Notes: generated by a model not told the origin, from the sequence alone. A DNA stretch of 64,000 bases from Eubacteriales bacterium (GCA_030537195.1 JAUNOK010000005.1:1-64000); one strand, 5' to 3'; shown: positions 26,738-36,472, numbered from the stretch's first letter. Translations and numbers: made by a program.

Positions 26738-28585
26738 ATGCTTATTAATAAAGGTAACCCAATGCTGATGGGATGCAGCAGATATAAGGACGGATATAAT
26801 TTTACATATGAGGCAGAATGTGACAGTGCAGCTCTGCTTATTTTTGATGCCCATATGAAGCTTAAAGAACGCATAGAACTTGATTCATCAATGAAATGTG
26901 GCAACATATTTTCAGTTTATGTATGTGACAGGAAGCTGGACAAATGTTTCTATTGCTATGAGATTGATGGACAGACATATCTTGACCCATATGCCAGAGC
27001 TATAACAGATTGTGGAAGATTTGGACAGGCAGATGAGAATGATAAGTTTCTTGCTGCTGTTGATGTGGCAGACTATGACTGGGAAGATGACAGACCGCTT
27101 AATTATGATTACAGCGACTGTGTATTCTATAAGATGAACGTAAGAGGATTTACTAAAAGCAGAACCTCTAAAGTTAAGGACAAAGGCACATTTTCGGGAA
27201 TAATCAACAAGATTCCATATCTTAAGGAACTTGGAATTACAACTCTTGAGTTACAGCCGGCATACGAATTTGATGAAATAGGCCGCTTTCCACAATTGAC
27301 TGATACGATTATGTCGAAATACGGAGCAGGAACACACTATAGTGTGGATAAGAATACACGAAAGGTTAATTACTGGGGATATGTCGGTGGATTTTACTTC
27401 GCACCTAAGTCATCATATTCATCCACAGCTTCCAGACATCATGGAGTATACAGGGACTATACAGTAGAATTTAAGGATATGGTTAAGGCTCTCCATAAGA
27501 ATGGAATAGAAGTTGTTATGGAGATGTTTTTTACAGATGAAAGTACAGGATTTATTCTGCAGTGTGTAAGACACTGGGTTACAGAATATCATATTGATGG
27601 TGTACATGTATATTGTGATGAGTCTGCACTTAAGGCGCTTTCACAGGATGCACTTCTGTCTGATACCAAGATTATAACAGTGTACTGGGGCGGAAAGACC
27701 GGAAGCAGAAAGCATATGGCAGGCTACAATAATGACTTTCAGAATATTGCAAGACGTCTGTTAAAAGGCGATGAGAATATGCTTGGTGAATTTGCTGCCA
27801 TATCAAGAAAGAATGAAGCTAACAGTGCAAGTATTAATTATATTGCCAATAATAACGGTTTTACACTTCACGACCTTGTAAGCTTTGACAGAAAGCATAA
27901 TGAGCTTAACGGAGAGAACAACAGGGATGGAGAGGATTTTAACTTCAGCTGGAATTGTGGTGAGGAAGGTGCTACAAGAAAGAGAAAGATTAAAGAATTA
28001 AGAATGCGCCAGATAAAGAATGCGCTTGCAATGGTTCTTTTATCGGCAGGAACTCCACTTATACTGGCAGGAGATGAATTTGGCAATTCACAGAACGGTA
28101 ATAATAATCCGTATTGTGTTGATAGTGAACTATCATGGGTTAACTGGAAGGAAACTAAAGAAGGACAAGAGATTCTTGAATGGACTAAGAGCCTTATACA
28201 ATTCAGACAGAACAACAGGATACTTCATATGCCACAGTCACTTACTTTAAGTGACAGGGTGTCATGCGGTTATCCTGATATATCATATCATGGAACTAAT
28301 GCATGGTATGCACAGATGAATACATATGACAGACATATAGGCGTTATGTATTCATGCGTATATGGAGATGAGAAAGACCACAGCCTGATATATGTTGCAT
28401 ATAATATGCACTGGGAAACTCATAGCTTTGCGCTTCCTAAGATTAACGGTACATGGAAGACAGAAATGAGTACTAATGATTCAGGCGCAGTGATTGATGA
28501 CGATAACAGAAGTGTTATTGTAGAGCCAAGAAGCATTGCGATACTTACCGGAACATACAAGCTTCCTGTAAAGAAGGAGAAGTAA
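26738..28585 (+). CDS. GH13 glycogen-debranching-like protein with lost catalytic residues
   Basis: 615 residues with the fold of GlgX/type I pullulanase (GH13): N-terminal CBM48-like beta domain, then the TIM barrel with FYKMNVRGFTKS, KIPYLKELGITTLELQPAY, NYWGYVGGFYFAPKSSY and region IV NNNGFTLHDLVSFDRKHN (His378, Asp379). The other catalytic regions are altered: region I has MEMFFTDE where DVVxNH is expected; region II is DGVHVYCDE so Arg is His290 and the nucleophile Asp is Tyr292; region III is IITVYWGG so the acid/base Glu is Val315. ILAGDEFGNSQNGNNNPY follows normally. The gene is otherwise intact, so I infer a binding protein or regulator, not a debranching enzyme. Confidence 0.8.
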   Translation: MLINKGNPMLMGCSRYKDGYNFTYEAECDSAALLIFDAHMKLKERIELDSSMKCGNIFSVYVCDRKLDKCFYCYEIDGQTYLDPYARAITDCGRFGQADENDKFLAAVDVADYDWEDDRPLNYDYSDCVFYKMNVRGFTKSRTSKVKDKGTFSGIINKIPYLKELGITTLELQPAYEFDEIGRFPQLTDTIMSKYGAGTHYSVDKNTRKVNYWGYVGGFYFAPKSSYSSTASRHHGVYRDYTVEFKDMVKALHKNGIEVVMEMFFTDESTGFILQCVRHWVTEYHIDGVHVYCDESALKALSQDALLSDTKIITVYWGGKTGSRKHMAGYNNDFQNIARRLLKGDENMLGEFAAISRKNEANSASINYIANNNGFTLHDLVSFDRKHNELNGENNRDGEDFNFSWNCGEEGATRKRKIKELRMRQIKNALAMVLLSAGTPLILAGDEFGNSQNGNNNPYCVDSELSWVNWKETKEGQEILEWTKSLIQFRQNNRILHMPQSLTLSDRVSCGYPDISYHGTNAWYAQMNTYDRHIGVMYSCVYGDEKDHSLIYVAYNMHWETHSFALPKINGTWKTEMSTNDSGAVIDDDNRSVIVEPRSIAILTGTYKLPVKKEK

Positions 28586-29472
28586 TGGATTACAAGAAAT
28601 TAGCAGACGTTAAAGACAGATTTGCAGATTACGAGAAGATATTTAATTCGGGTGATTATGAAAAGTCTGCAGATATATTATCAGCAATACTCGAAAGAAT
28701 AGAAGAATGTTCAGACGAACGTAAAGCCGGAAAGATGGAAGACACATTAGTGATGAAATCGGACATGGATCAAAGACCGATATATATAAGCCTTAATCAT
28801 GTTATGGAATATTATGTGTATGCATGTTATTTTGAACCGGAGACAGAGGTTTTGTGTACAGAGCTTCCGGTTGGTGAATATTACAGAACTTATGGCGATT
28901 TATGCCTTAAACTTTCCAAGTACCGCAGGGCAGAGGATGCATTTAAGAAGGCAATATGCTGGAATCCGGTAGACCTTGATTCATATCTTGGTCTTGCAGA
29001 ATGTTATAAGAATCTTAATATGTTATCAAGATACCTTGATATTACAAAGCAGGCGTATAGATTCTGCTGCAGCCGTGCGACGATGGCAAGATATTATAGA
29101 AATATGGGATTCTACTTTGTGGCAAAGTATAATACTGAGGCTGCAAGAGTGTGCTATACATACAGTAATATATATTATAAGACAGACAATGCTGACAGTG
29201 AACTTAAGTATCTTGAGCAGGCATTAAATGATAAGACACCAGAGTATTCAATTAAGGAGATGCAGCAGGTACTGGACAAGAATGAAGTTGAACCCGGACC
29301 TGATTCCAAGACAATTGGTATTATATACAGAGTTGGTGAAATAATGATGAATGATAAAGATTATAAGCTGGCAAGAGACTGCTTCTCAATTGTGTATGAT
29401 ATAACTCAGGAAGGTCAGTTAAAGAATCTGCTTGATGAACTAGACAAGGAGCTGGAGGTTAATAATGCTTAA
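28585..29472 (+). CDS. TPR-containing protein, unknown function
   Basis: 295 residues of mostly helical, tetratricopeptide-like repeats, for example GDLCLKLSKYRRAEDAFKKA, DLDSYLGLAECYKNL, MGFYFVAKYNTEAARVCYTY and IIYRVGEIMMNDKDY. TPRs mediate protein contacts. Its ATG overlaps the stop of the GH13-like gene (TAATG), indicating translational coupling, so it may act together with that protein. It overlaps the next HAD gene by 8 bp. Family not recognised beyond the repeat fold. Confidence 0.65.
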   Translation: MDYKKLADVKDRFADYEKIFNSGDYEKSADILSAILERIEECSDERKAGKMEDTLVMKSDMDQRPIYISLNHVMEYYVYACYFEPETEVLCTELPVGEYYRTYGDLCLKLSKYRRAEDAFKKAICWNPVDLDSYLGLAECYKNLNMLSRYLDITKQAYRFCCSRATMARYYRNMGFYFVAKYNTEAARVCYTYSNIYYKTDNADSELKYLEQALNDKTPEYSIKEMQQVLDKNEVEPGPDSKTIGIIYRVGEIMMNDKDYKLARDCFSIVYDITQEGQLKNLLDELDKELEVNNA

Positions 29473-30109
29473 CAGGACTTATGACGGAATAATATTCGAC
29501 CTTGATGGAACTATGTGGGATACAAGAAAGCCGATATGTAAAGCGTGGAATATAATACTTTCACGTCACGCAGAGATTCACAGAGCACCGATAGTAGAAG
29601 CTGACCTTAATGACTGCATGGGGCTTCCTATGTATGATATTGCGGCAAAGCTTTTTCCTGAAGAGGCTGAGTCTGTAAGAAATGCGCTTATGGACGAACT
29701 GTGCACATTCGAGAATGGATATCTTGCGGAAAGAGGAGGAATTCTATATCCGGAACTTGCGGAAACATTATATGCACTCAGCCAGAAGTATCCATTGTAC
29801 ATTGTGAGCAACTGTCAGGACGGTTATATAGAAAGTTTTCTTACGGCACATCTTATGTCCGATTTCTTCAAAGACACAGAGTGCTGGGGAAGAACATTTC
29901 TGCCAAAGGGAGAATCTAATAAGATACTTATGGAAAGAAACGGTCTTAAGAATCCTGTATATGTTGGCGATACATCAGGAGATGCAAAGTCTGCTGAAGA
30001 TGCAGGAATAGATTTCATCTATGCTGCATATGGATTCGGAGATGTTTCACAGGACAGGTATGTTGCGAAGATTGATTCATTTTCAGGACTAAAGGAAATA
30101 TTATTATAA
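29465..30109 (+). CDS. HAD-superfamily hydrolase
   Basis: 214 residues. HAD motif I is FDLDGTMWDT (about residues 11-20), motif II is VSNC near 110, the Lys is in PKGESNKI, and motif IV is VGDTSGDAKSAEDAG. The helical cap between motifs I and II is of the C1 type, as in phosphoglycolate or beta-phosphoglucomutase relatives. It is the last gene of the GPH-GH13-TPR group, with a start overlapping the TPR gene by 8 bp, and is followed by the promoter of the trp leader. Substrate unknown. Confidence 0.8.
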   Translation: MLNRTYDGIIFDLDGTMWDTRKPICKAWNIILSRHAEIHRAPIVEADLNDCMGLPMYDIAAKLFPEEAESVRNALMDELCTFENGYLAERGGILYPELAETLYALSQKYPLYIVSNCQDGYIESFLTAHLMSDFFKDTECWGRTFLPKGESNKILMERNGLKNPVYVGDTSGDAKSAEDAGIDFIYAAYGFGDVSQDRYVAKIDSFSGLKEILL

Positions 30110-30115
30110 ATGTGC

Positions 30116-30144
30116 TTGACGCCAGATAAACATAGTGATATTAT
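30116..30144 (+). promoter_or_regulatory. Promoter of the trp leader
   Basis: TTGACG at 30116-30121 and TATTAT at 30139-30144 are separated by 17 bp, just after the HAD stop codon. Transcription would start near 30151, at the beginning of the T-box leader. Confidence 0.65.
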
Positions 30145-30154
30145 AGGTGGCAGT

Positions 30155-30489
30155 TAAATATTTAAAGTCGATGATCAAAAGAGTACTTTCGGAAGGTACA
30201 TCACAGAGAGCTGGCGGTGGTGGAATGTCAGCATGGAGAGCCGTAAGGAATGGGTTTGTGAGATGCGTAGATGAATTAGCAGTAGTTTACGACGTGGCCT
30301 CGCGTTACAGGGGAAGGATATATTAATTGTATCTGATAATGAGTTGAGCATACAGGTGGCATATCCGGTAAGGAGTGCCACCGTTTTTATTAATATTACA
30401 AGTATGTTCATAAATAAGGGTGGCACCACGGTAATTCGTCCCTGACAGGAATCTGTAATATACAGGTTTCTGTCAGGGACATTTTTTTT
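30155..30489 (+). promoter_or_regulatory. Tryptophan T-box leader with terminator, upstream of trpE
   Basis: Stem I carries AGAGAG with the following CTGGCGGTGGTGGAA apical hairpin, and the specifier is TGG at 30251-30253 (GGAATGGGT), the Trp codon. A hairpin GGTGGCA/TGCCACC (about 30354-30382) fits stem III. The antiterminator T-box sequence AAGGGTGGCACCACGG is at 30416-30431. The terminator stem is GTCCCTGACAG 30438-30448 with CTGTCAGGGAC 30470-30480, followed by eight T. Uncharged tRNA-Trp should allow readthrough into trpEGCFBA. The tail region to trpE is filled by the element at 30490. Confidence 0.9.
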
Positions 30490-30671
30490 AAGCAGTGAGT
30501 CATGCGAACAAGAATAAAGCTTGCTTTAATTCTTGTTCATATGACGAGCGCCAGTAATGAACAACGAAGGACGAAGTCCGTGAGTTGTGAATTACCAGGG
30601 ATTGGGAGTGCCGAAGGCACGGAAAGACCTGGCTTACAAAAATAGAACGCCAGTAATGAACAACAAAGGAC
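30490..30671 (+). repeat. Structured dispersed element, copy C (divergent), in the trpE 5' region
   Basis: It begins right after the T-box terminator T-run. The outer pair is GTCAT 30499-30503 with ATGAC 30541-30545; the long hairpin 30506-30538 has the GCTTGC tip and a single unpaired A five pairs below on the 3' side, as in copies A and B. A hairpin around GGACGAAGTCC (30551-30596 overall) and CCAGG...CCTGG (30596-30631) with GTGCC/GGCAC inside follow. A 24-bp segment at 30549-30572 recurs at 30648-30671 with one change. No gene is contained; an in-frame extension of trpE over it is rejected. Confidence 0.65.
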
Positions 30672-30682
30672 AGGGAGGAATT

Positions 30683-32101
30683 ATGAAACGAAGATTAAGA
30701 GCTTATAAAAAGACAGTGAGTATTGTTAATGAGAAAGCTATTGAACTTTACAAAGGACTTGGCATTGAGAAGAAGGGATTTCTTCTTGAAGGAACTGATA
30801 AAGAAAGTGGTCAGTACACATTTATGGGTGTTGAACCAAACGAGATAATCCAGTCAGATAAGAACAGCCTTGTTATTACAAAAAAAGATGGCAGCAGGGA
30901 AGTAAGAGAGGGAAATCCTCTTGTAAGACTTAAAGAATATTTTGATGAATTTGAGATAGTAAAAGAACCGGGAGAACTTGATTTTATCGGTGGTCTGGTA
31001 GGAAGCTTAGGATATGACTATATAAGATATACAGAGGTGCTTCCTGATGATAATCCTGATGAGATAGGAATAGAGACAATACAGCTTATGCTTGCAGATA
31101 AGTTTATCGCTATTAATCATACGGCAGAAACATTTACAGCAGTTGTACTTGGCGAAGATTCGCAGGAAGGTAAGATAAATGCTTTAAAGGAAGCAGATGA
31201 GCTTATAAAGACTGCAAGAGAAGGTGTTGAAAAGTATAAAGACGACGAACCGGACATGACACTGGATGGAGTGATATTGAAGAAATCGGACACTCTTGAA
31301 GAGTACGGTGAGAAGGTTAATAAGATTAAGGATTACATTAAAGAGGGACATATATTCCAGACAGTACTTTCACAGAGATGGACAGTGCAGACAGGACAGA
31401 GCGGTTTTAATCTGTATGAGAAGTTAAGAGAGCTTAATCCGTCACCATATATGTATTACTTTAATTTCGGAGATTTTGAGATTATAGGAAGTTCTCCAGA
31501 GATGATTGTAAAACAGTCAGATAACCGCGTATATACATGCCCTATTGCAGGAACAAGAAAAAGAGGAGCAACTAAGGAACAGGATATTGCTTTAGAGGAA
31601 GAACTTCTTGCAGATGAGAAGGAAAGAGCAGAGCATGTAATGTTAGTTGACCTTGCCCGTAATGATATGGGAAAGATAAGCGAGATAGGTACTGTAAAGG
31701 TTGACCAGTTCATGAATATTCAGAGATATTCACATGTTATGCATATTGTTTCACTTGTTGAAGGAAGAAAGAACGGAGAGTATCATCCACTTGATCTTGT
31801 GTCATCATTCCTTCCGGCAGGAACATTAAGCGGAGCTCCTAAGATAAGAGCGATGGAGATTATAGATGAGCTTGAAACAGTAAGAAGAGGACTGTATGGC
31901 GGAGCTACGGGATATCTTGATTTTGGCGGTAATATGAACTTCTGTATTACAATCAGAACTATGATTAAGAAGGGCGACAAAGTATATCTTCAGGCCGGCG
32001 CAGGTATTGTTGCTGATTCAAAGCCTGAGATGGAATATCAGGAGTGCTGTAATAAAGTAATGGCACTTGCCAAGACACTTGTTAAGGAGGAACATTTATG
32101 A
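30683..32101 (+). CDS. trpE: Anthranilate synthase component I
   Basis: 472 residues. With TrpG it makes anthranilate from chorismate. The chorismate-binding fold shows [96 protein letters not shown] and the C-terminal [10 protein letters not shown]. The start is ATG at 30683 after GGGAGGAA; upstream in-frame codons run into the structured element and are rejected. First gene of the trp operon, under a Trp T-box. Confidence 0.96.
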   Translation: MKRRLRAYKKTVSIVNEKAIELYKGLGIEKKGFLLEGTDKESGQYTFMGVEPNEIIQSDKNSLVITKKDGSREVREGNPLVRLKEYFDEFEIVKEPGELDFIGGLVGSLGYDYIRYTEVLPDDNPDEIGIETIQLMLADKFIAINHTAETFTAVVLGEDSQEGKINALKEADELIKTAREGVEKYKDDEPDMTLDGVILKKSDTLEEYGEKVNKIKDYIKEGHIFQTVLSQRWTVQTGQSGFNLYEKLRELNPSPYMYYFNFGDFEIIGSSPEMIVKQSDNRVYTCPIAGTRKRGATKEQDIALEEELLADEKERAEHVMLVDLARNDMGKISEIGTVKVDQFMNIQRYSHVMHIVSLVEGRKNGEYHPLDLVSSFLPAGTLSGAPKIRAMEIIDELETVRRGLYGGATGYLDFGGNMNFCITIRTMIKKGDKVYLQAGAGIVADSKPEMEYQECCNKVMALAKTLVKEEHL

Positions 32102-32667
32102 TTCTGCTGATTGATAATTATGATTCATTTACATATAACCTTTATCAGTTTATTGGAATATTTAACAGTGATATCAAGGTTGTAAGAAACGATAAGATAA
32201 CAATTGAGGAGATAGAGGAGCTTAATCCTGAATCAATTGTTGTCTCCCCTGGACCTAAGAGTCCTAAAGAGGCTGGAATATGTGTTGATGTAATAAAGCA
32301 TTTTACAGGAAAGAAGCCAATACTTGGTATATGCTTAGGACATCAGTGCATAGGTGAAGCATTTGGAGCAACTGTTTCATATGCCAAGAATATTATGCAT
32401 GGAAAGCAGTCAGAGATATACCATGATGGTACAGGAATATTTACCGGACTTAATTCACCTGTAAAGGTTGCAAGATATCACTCACTCGCTATAATTGAAG
32501 AGACTCTTCCAGATGACTTAAAAGTTATTGCCAAGACTGATGATGGAGAGATTATGGCGGTAAGACATAAAGATTATCCGGTAGTCGGATTACAGTTCCA
32601 TCCTGAGTCAATATATACAGAGCATGGTAAGAGAATGATAGAGAATTTCGTCAACGGGGTGATTTAA
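32098..32667 (+). CDS. trpG: Anthranilate synthase glutamine amidotransferase component
   Basis: 189 residues, a stand-alone class I glutamine amidotransferase. The nucleophile Cys is in LGICLGHQCIGEAFG (about residues 75-89), the oxyanion loop in SPGPKSPKEAG, and the His-x-Glu pair in LQFHPESIYTEHG. Its ATG overlaps the trpE stop by 4 bp (ATGA-type coupling). Feeds ammonia to TrpE; no PabA fusion is seen. Whether it also serves folate synthesis cannot be told here. Confidence 0.95.
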   Translation: MILLIDNYDSFTYNLYQFIGIFNSDIKVVRNDKITIEEIEELNPESIVVSPGPKSPKEAGICVDVIKHFTGKKPILGICLGHQCIGEAFGATVSYAKNIMHGKQSEIYHDGTGIFTGLNSPVKVARYHSLAIIEETLPDDLKVIAKTDDGEIMAVRHKDYPVVGLQFHPESIYTEHGKRMIENFVNGVI

Positions 32668-33473
32668 TGATATTAGATGTTATTGTACAGGATAAATTAA
32701 AAAGACTTCCAGAGCATAAGAGCAGAATAAGCGAAGAAGAGATGATTAAGCTTGCAACAGAGAGCAAAAGAACATCTATCAGCTTCTATGATGCACTTGC
32801 TAAGGACGGACTTTCAATTATAAGTGAATTTAAGAAGGCATCACCAAGCCATGGAAAGATGGATAATAAGATTTCCCTGGAAGACAGAATACAGCAGTAT
32901 GGAAAGAGCGCAGATGCGATTTCGTGCCTTACTGAGGAAGATCATTTTAACGGAAGTACAGATTATCTTAAGCAGATAAGACAGATGACAGACCTTCCGA
33001 TTATCAGAAAGGATTTCATAATTGATCCGTATCAGGTATATGAAGCCAAGGTTATAGGAGCAGATGCAATTCTTCTTATAGCAGCAATTCTTGATGATGA
33101 ACAGTTTAAGAAGTTATATGATCTTGCATACAGCTTAGGACTTGATGTTTTATGTGAAGTACATGATGAGGAAGAGATGAAGAGAATGCTTGACCTTGAT
33201 GTTAAGATTATAGGAATTAATAACCGTAATCTTAAGACATTTGAGGTTGATCTTGAAACTACAAGAAAGCTTAGCGGTATGGTTACTTCTGATATGAGAG
33301 ATTCAGGAAAGATTCTTGTATCAGAAAGCGGTGTAGCAGGTACAGATGATATTAAGGTCCTGGCAAAGAGCGGTGCAGATGCACTTCTTATAGGAACAGT
33401 TCTTATGGAAGCTCCTAAGCCTGAAGAATTAATATCAGAATTTAAAGAGGTATATGATGCAGCAAGAAAATAA
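32667..33473 (+). CDS. trpC: Indole-3-glycerol phosphate synthase
   Basis: 268 residues, full-length beta/alpha barrel. It closes the indole ring of the CdRP intermediate. Motifs include the phosphate-binding and catalytic SIISEFKKASPSHG (about residues 50-63, Lys and Glu), SCLTEEDHFNGS, PIIRKDFIIDPYQVYEA, ILLIAA, LCEVHDEEE, GINNRNLKTFEVD and SESGVAGTDD. The start overlaps the trpG stop by one base. It overlaps trpF by 20 bp, so both are made as separate polypeptides rather than the fused TrpCF of enterics. Confidence 0.95.
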   Translation: MILDVIVQDKLKRLPEHKSRISEEEMIKLATESKRTSISFYDALAKDGLSIISEFKKASPSHGKMDNKISLEDRIQQYGKSADAISCLTEEDHFNGSTDYLKQIRQMTDLPIIRKDFIIDPYQVYEAKVIGADAILLIAAILDDEQFKKLYDLAYSLGLDVLCEVHDEEEMKRMLDLDVKIIGINNRNLKTFEVDLETTRKLSGMVTSDMRDSGKILVSESGVAGTDDIKVLAKSGADALLIGTVLMEAPKPEELISEFKEVYDAARK

Positions 33474-34110
33474 TTCTCTTGTAAAAGTTAAGATATGCGG
33501 GCTTACAAGTGAGGCAGATGTGCGGATTATAGAAAAATATGGTGCTGACTATGCTGGTATGGTACTATATTATCCGAAAAGCAGACGCAATATTGATATC
33601 ACTTTGGCAGCAACATTTGTTGAACAATTGAAGAAATCGGACATCAAAACGGTTGCGGTTGTTGTATCACCTGATGTATCACAGCTTGAAGCAATACAGA
33701 ATTCAGGATTTGATTATATACAGATTCATGGAGAATTAAGTGAAGATGTGTATGACGGATGCAATATTGATATTATAAGAGCAGTTAATATTAAGCAGCA
33801 GTCAGATGAAGATATATATCTGGAGACTAAACGATGGCGAAGCCTTGATAAAGTCAAGGGACTGCTTTTTGATGCAGGAGTTCCGGGAAGTGGTAAAACA
33901 TTTGACTGGAACAGCCTGAAGAAAGTTGATTGCGGTGATAAGAATTTGTTTCTTGCAGGAGGTCTTACACCGGACAATGTAAGAACCGCAATAGAAGCGG
34001 TCAGACCGGATGTTGTTGATATCAGTTCAGGTGTTGAATATGATGATATATCAGTTAAGGGAAAAGATGAGAATAAGGTAAAAACATTTATTCAGAATGC
34101 AAAATATTAA
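33454..34110 (+). CDS. trpF: Phosphoribosylanthranilate isomerase
   Basis: 218 residues. Amadori rearrangement step. [13 protein letters not shown] gives the catalytic Cys (about residue 14-15), [16 protein letters not shown] the substrate loop, [24 protein letters not shown] with catalytic Asp, and [11 protein letters not shown] near the end. The start is one of two adjacent ATG (33454 or 33457) behind AAAGAGG, inside the end of trpC. One point of interest is VDISSGVE in the C-terminal phosphate site, intact. Confidence 0.93.
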   Translation: MMQQENNSLVKVKICGLTSEADVRIIEKYGADYAGMVLYYPKSRRNIDITLAATFVEQLKKSDIKTVAVVVSPDVSQLEAIQNSGFDYIQIHGELSEDVYDGCNIDIIRAVNIKQQSDEDIYLETKRWRSLDKVKGLLFDAGVPGSGKTFDWNSLKKVDCGDKNLFLAGGLTPDNVRTAIEAVRPDVVDISSGVEYDDISVKGKDENKVKTFIQNAKY

Positions 34111-34130
34111 GAAAAAGAGGTAAAGAGAAA

Positions 34131-35318
34131 ATGGCAGAAAGCAAGTATTATGGACAGTTCGGCGGACAGTATGTATCAGAATCACTTATGAATACACTGG
34201 CAGAACTTGAGAAAGCATTTGAAGAGGCAATAAGAGATCCTGAGTTCGCTAAGGATTACATCTATTATTTACAGGAATATGTTGGAAGAGCAACTCCACT
34301 TTATTATGCAGGGAGAATCAGTGAGAAGTATGGCGCCAATATTTTTCTTAAGAGAGAAGATCTTAACCATACAGGTGCTCATAAGATTAATAATGTTATC
34401 GGACAGATTCTTCTTGCCAAGAGAATGGGCAAGACTAAGGTTATTGCAGAGACAGGTGCAGGACAGCACGGTGTTGCAACAGCTACAGGTGCAGCTCTTT
34501 TCAATATGGAGTGTACAGTTTTCATGGGTGCTGAAGATATTGAAAGACAGAAGCTTAATGTATTCAGAATGGAAATGCTTGGAGCTAAGGTTCAGCCTGT
34601 AACAACAGGAAGTGCAACATTAAAGGATGCAACTAACGAGGCTATCAGAACATGGGCTGAAAAGGCAGAGGATACATTTTACATAATCGGTTCTGCTGTA
34701 GGACCACATCCATATCCTAAGATGGTTAAGGAGTTCCAGAGAATTATCAGTACAGAGGCAAGAAAGCAGATTCTTGAAAAGACAGGAAAGCTTCCTGATG
34801 CAGTTGTTGCCTGTGTTGGAGGTGGTTCTAATTCAATCGGAATGTTTGCAGACTTCATCAATGATAAAGATGTAGACCTTATTGGTGTTGAGGCAGGTGG
34901 ACTTGGCATTGAGACAGGAAAGCATGCATCAGCAATGGCACTCGGACAGGTTGGTGTACTTCACGGAATGAAGACATATCTTTTACAGGATGAAATCGGT
35001 AATATCCAGCTTGCACATTCAATCTCAGCAGGACTTGATTATCCAGGTGTAGGACCAGAACATGCCTACTTAAGAGATTCTGGAAGAGCTAAATATGTTT
35101 CAGTAACAGATAAAGAATGTATGGATGCACTTATGGAACTTTGCAGAATGGAAGGAATTATTCCAGCGATTGAAAGTGCACACGCACTTGCACATGTGTT
35201 CAAGATGGCACAGGGTGAATATAAGGGCAAGACAATTATCATGTGCCTTTCAGGTCGTGGTGATAAGGATGTTAATACAGTTCAGAAATATCTTAACGGA
35301 GAGGAGACTAACAAGTAA
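34131..35318 (+). CDS. trpB: Tryptophan synthase beta subunit
   Basis: 395 residues, TrpB1 type. It condenses indole and serine with PLP. The PLP Lys is in [15 protein letters not shown] (about residues 79-93), the phosphate-binding Gly-rich loop is [12 protein letters not shown] (about 226-237), and [14 protein letters not shown] and [13 protein letters not shown] are typical. C-terminal [12 protein letters not shown] contains the ring contacts. It overlaps the start of trpA by one base. Confidence 0.96.
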   Translation: MAESKYYGQFGGQYVSESLMNTLAELEKAFEEAIRDPEFAKDYIYYLQEYVGRATPLYYAGRISEKYGANIFLKREDLNHTGAHKINNVIGQILLAKRMGKTKVIAETGAGQHGVATATGAALFNMECTVFMGAEDIERQKLNVFRMEMLGAKVQPVTTGSATLKDATNEAIRTWAEKAEDTFYIIGSAVGPHPYPKMVKEFQRIISTEARKQILEKTGKLPDAVVACVGGGSNSIGMFADFINDKDVDLIGVEAGGLGIETGKHASAMALGQVGVLHGMKTYLLQDEIGNIQLAHSISAGLDYPGVGPEHAYLRDSGRAKYVSVTDKECMDALMELCRMEGIIPAIESAHALAHVFKMAQGEYKGKTIIMCLSGRGDKDVNTVQKYLNGEETNK

Positions 35319-36112
35319 TGAATAGAATAGAAGAAAGACTCGCAACACTCAAGGAAGAAGGAAAGAAAGCATTTATAACATATACAACAGCAGGACTTCC
35401 AGATTATGATACAACTAAGAAGCTTATGTTTGCACAGGAGAAGGCTGGAATTGATATTATGGAAATCGGTGTTCCATTCTCAGATCCTATTGCAGATGGT
35501 CCTGTAATTCAGGATGCTTCATACAAGGCTATCCAGAATGGTGCTTCACTTGAGGGCACATTTACAATGATGGGCGATGTAAGAAAAGCTGGTCTTAAAA
35601 GTCCGGTTGTATTCATGCTTTACTATAATACTGTATATCATTATGGTGTTGAGAACTTCGTAAACAAATGTATTGAAAACGGCGTGGACGGACTCATCAT
35701 ACCTGACCTTCCATTCGAGGAACAGGGTGAGATTAAGGCAGTCCTTTCAAAGAATGAGAATTCTCCAATTCTTATCCAGCTTGTATCTCCTGTATCTAAG
35801 GGTAGAATTCCTATGCTTTTAGAGAACGCAAGAGGTTTTGTATACTGCGTTTCACAGATGGGTGTTACAGGTAAGGGAGCTAACTTCCATTCACAGATAA
35901 GAGAATATCTTACAGAAGTTAAGAAAGAATCCAAGATTCCAGTTATGATGGGATTCGGAATAAGAACAGCAGCAGATGTTGCTCCACTTGAAGATATTAT
36001 TGATGGTGCAATTGTTGGTTCACATTTTATCAAACTTCTTGAAGCTAATAATTATTCAGAGGAAGCTGCAGCAGATTATGTTGCAACATTTAAGAAGGAG
36101 CTTAACGCGTAA
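35318..36112 (+). CDS. trpA: Tryptophan synthase alpha subunit
   Basis: 264 residues. It cleaves indole-3-glycerol phosphate to indole, channelled to TrpB. Catalytic Glu is in MEIGVPFSDPIADGPVIQ (about residues 46-63) and Asp in LIIPDLPFEEQ. The GVTGKGANFHSQI and GFGIRTAADV phosphate-site loops are present. Its stop codon overlaps the ATG of a following short ORF by one base. Confidence 0.95.
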   Translation: MNRIEERLATLKEEGKKAFITYTTAGLPDYDTTKKLMFAQEKAGIDIMEIGVPFSDPIADGPVIQDASYKAIQNGASLEGTFTMMGDVRKAGLKSPVVFMLYYNTVYHYGVENFVNKCIENGVDGLIIPDLPFEEQGEIKAVLSKNENSPILIQLVSPVSKGRIPMLLENARGFVYCVSQMGVTGKGANFHSQIREYLTEVKKESKIPVMMGFGIRTAADVAPLEDIIDGAIVGSHFIKLLEANNYSEEAAADYVATFKKELNA

Positions 36113-36438
36113 TGGTACCTATATTAGCGAAGCAGGCGCTTGCGCGCAAATGCGGATTTCCTAATGCAAAGATGACTGGCAATTATGAATGTGCCTATGC
36201 CCTTGGAGTTGTGTCAGGGGCACTGGCAATTCCTAAAGAAGAAAATGTTACTAATCTTGTTGAACTAAAGAACAAAATTGAACCACAGTATAAAGCAGTA
36301 TCTTCTGATAACGAACAGATAAAAAAGCTGGTTTCCCTGTTGTGTGATTATGAACCTTCTGATATCTTTGATGAGCAGATGATGGAATTGTATAATGATG
36401 GTTATGCAGACAAAATCATTAATCTGAGGGTTGAATGA
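36112..36438 (+). CDS. Hypothetical protein translationally coupled to trpA
   Basis: 108 residues, starting at the ATG inside TAATG of the trpA stop. The N-terminal part is basic with two Cys (QALARKCGFPNAKMTGNYECAYALG split), the rest helical and acidic. I do not recognise a family. The one-base overlap and the absence of a promoter before it place it in the trp operon, so it should respond to the Trp T-box. It may be a small regulator or assembly factor, or simply a co-transcribed gene. Confidence 0.5.
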   Translation: MVPILAKQALARKCGFPNAKMTGNYECAYALGVVSGALAIPKEENVTNLVELKNKIEPQYKAVSSDNEQIKKLVSLLCDYEPSDIFDEQMMELYNDGYADKIINLRVE

Positions 36439-36472
36439 TAAAGGAATATTAATTAAATTCTAAATGCAGATG

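Noticed and set aside
30587-30682. An upstream in-frame start for trpE at 30587
   Set aside because: The extension translates part of the structured element, has no ribosome binding site, and trpE homology starts at 30683.
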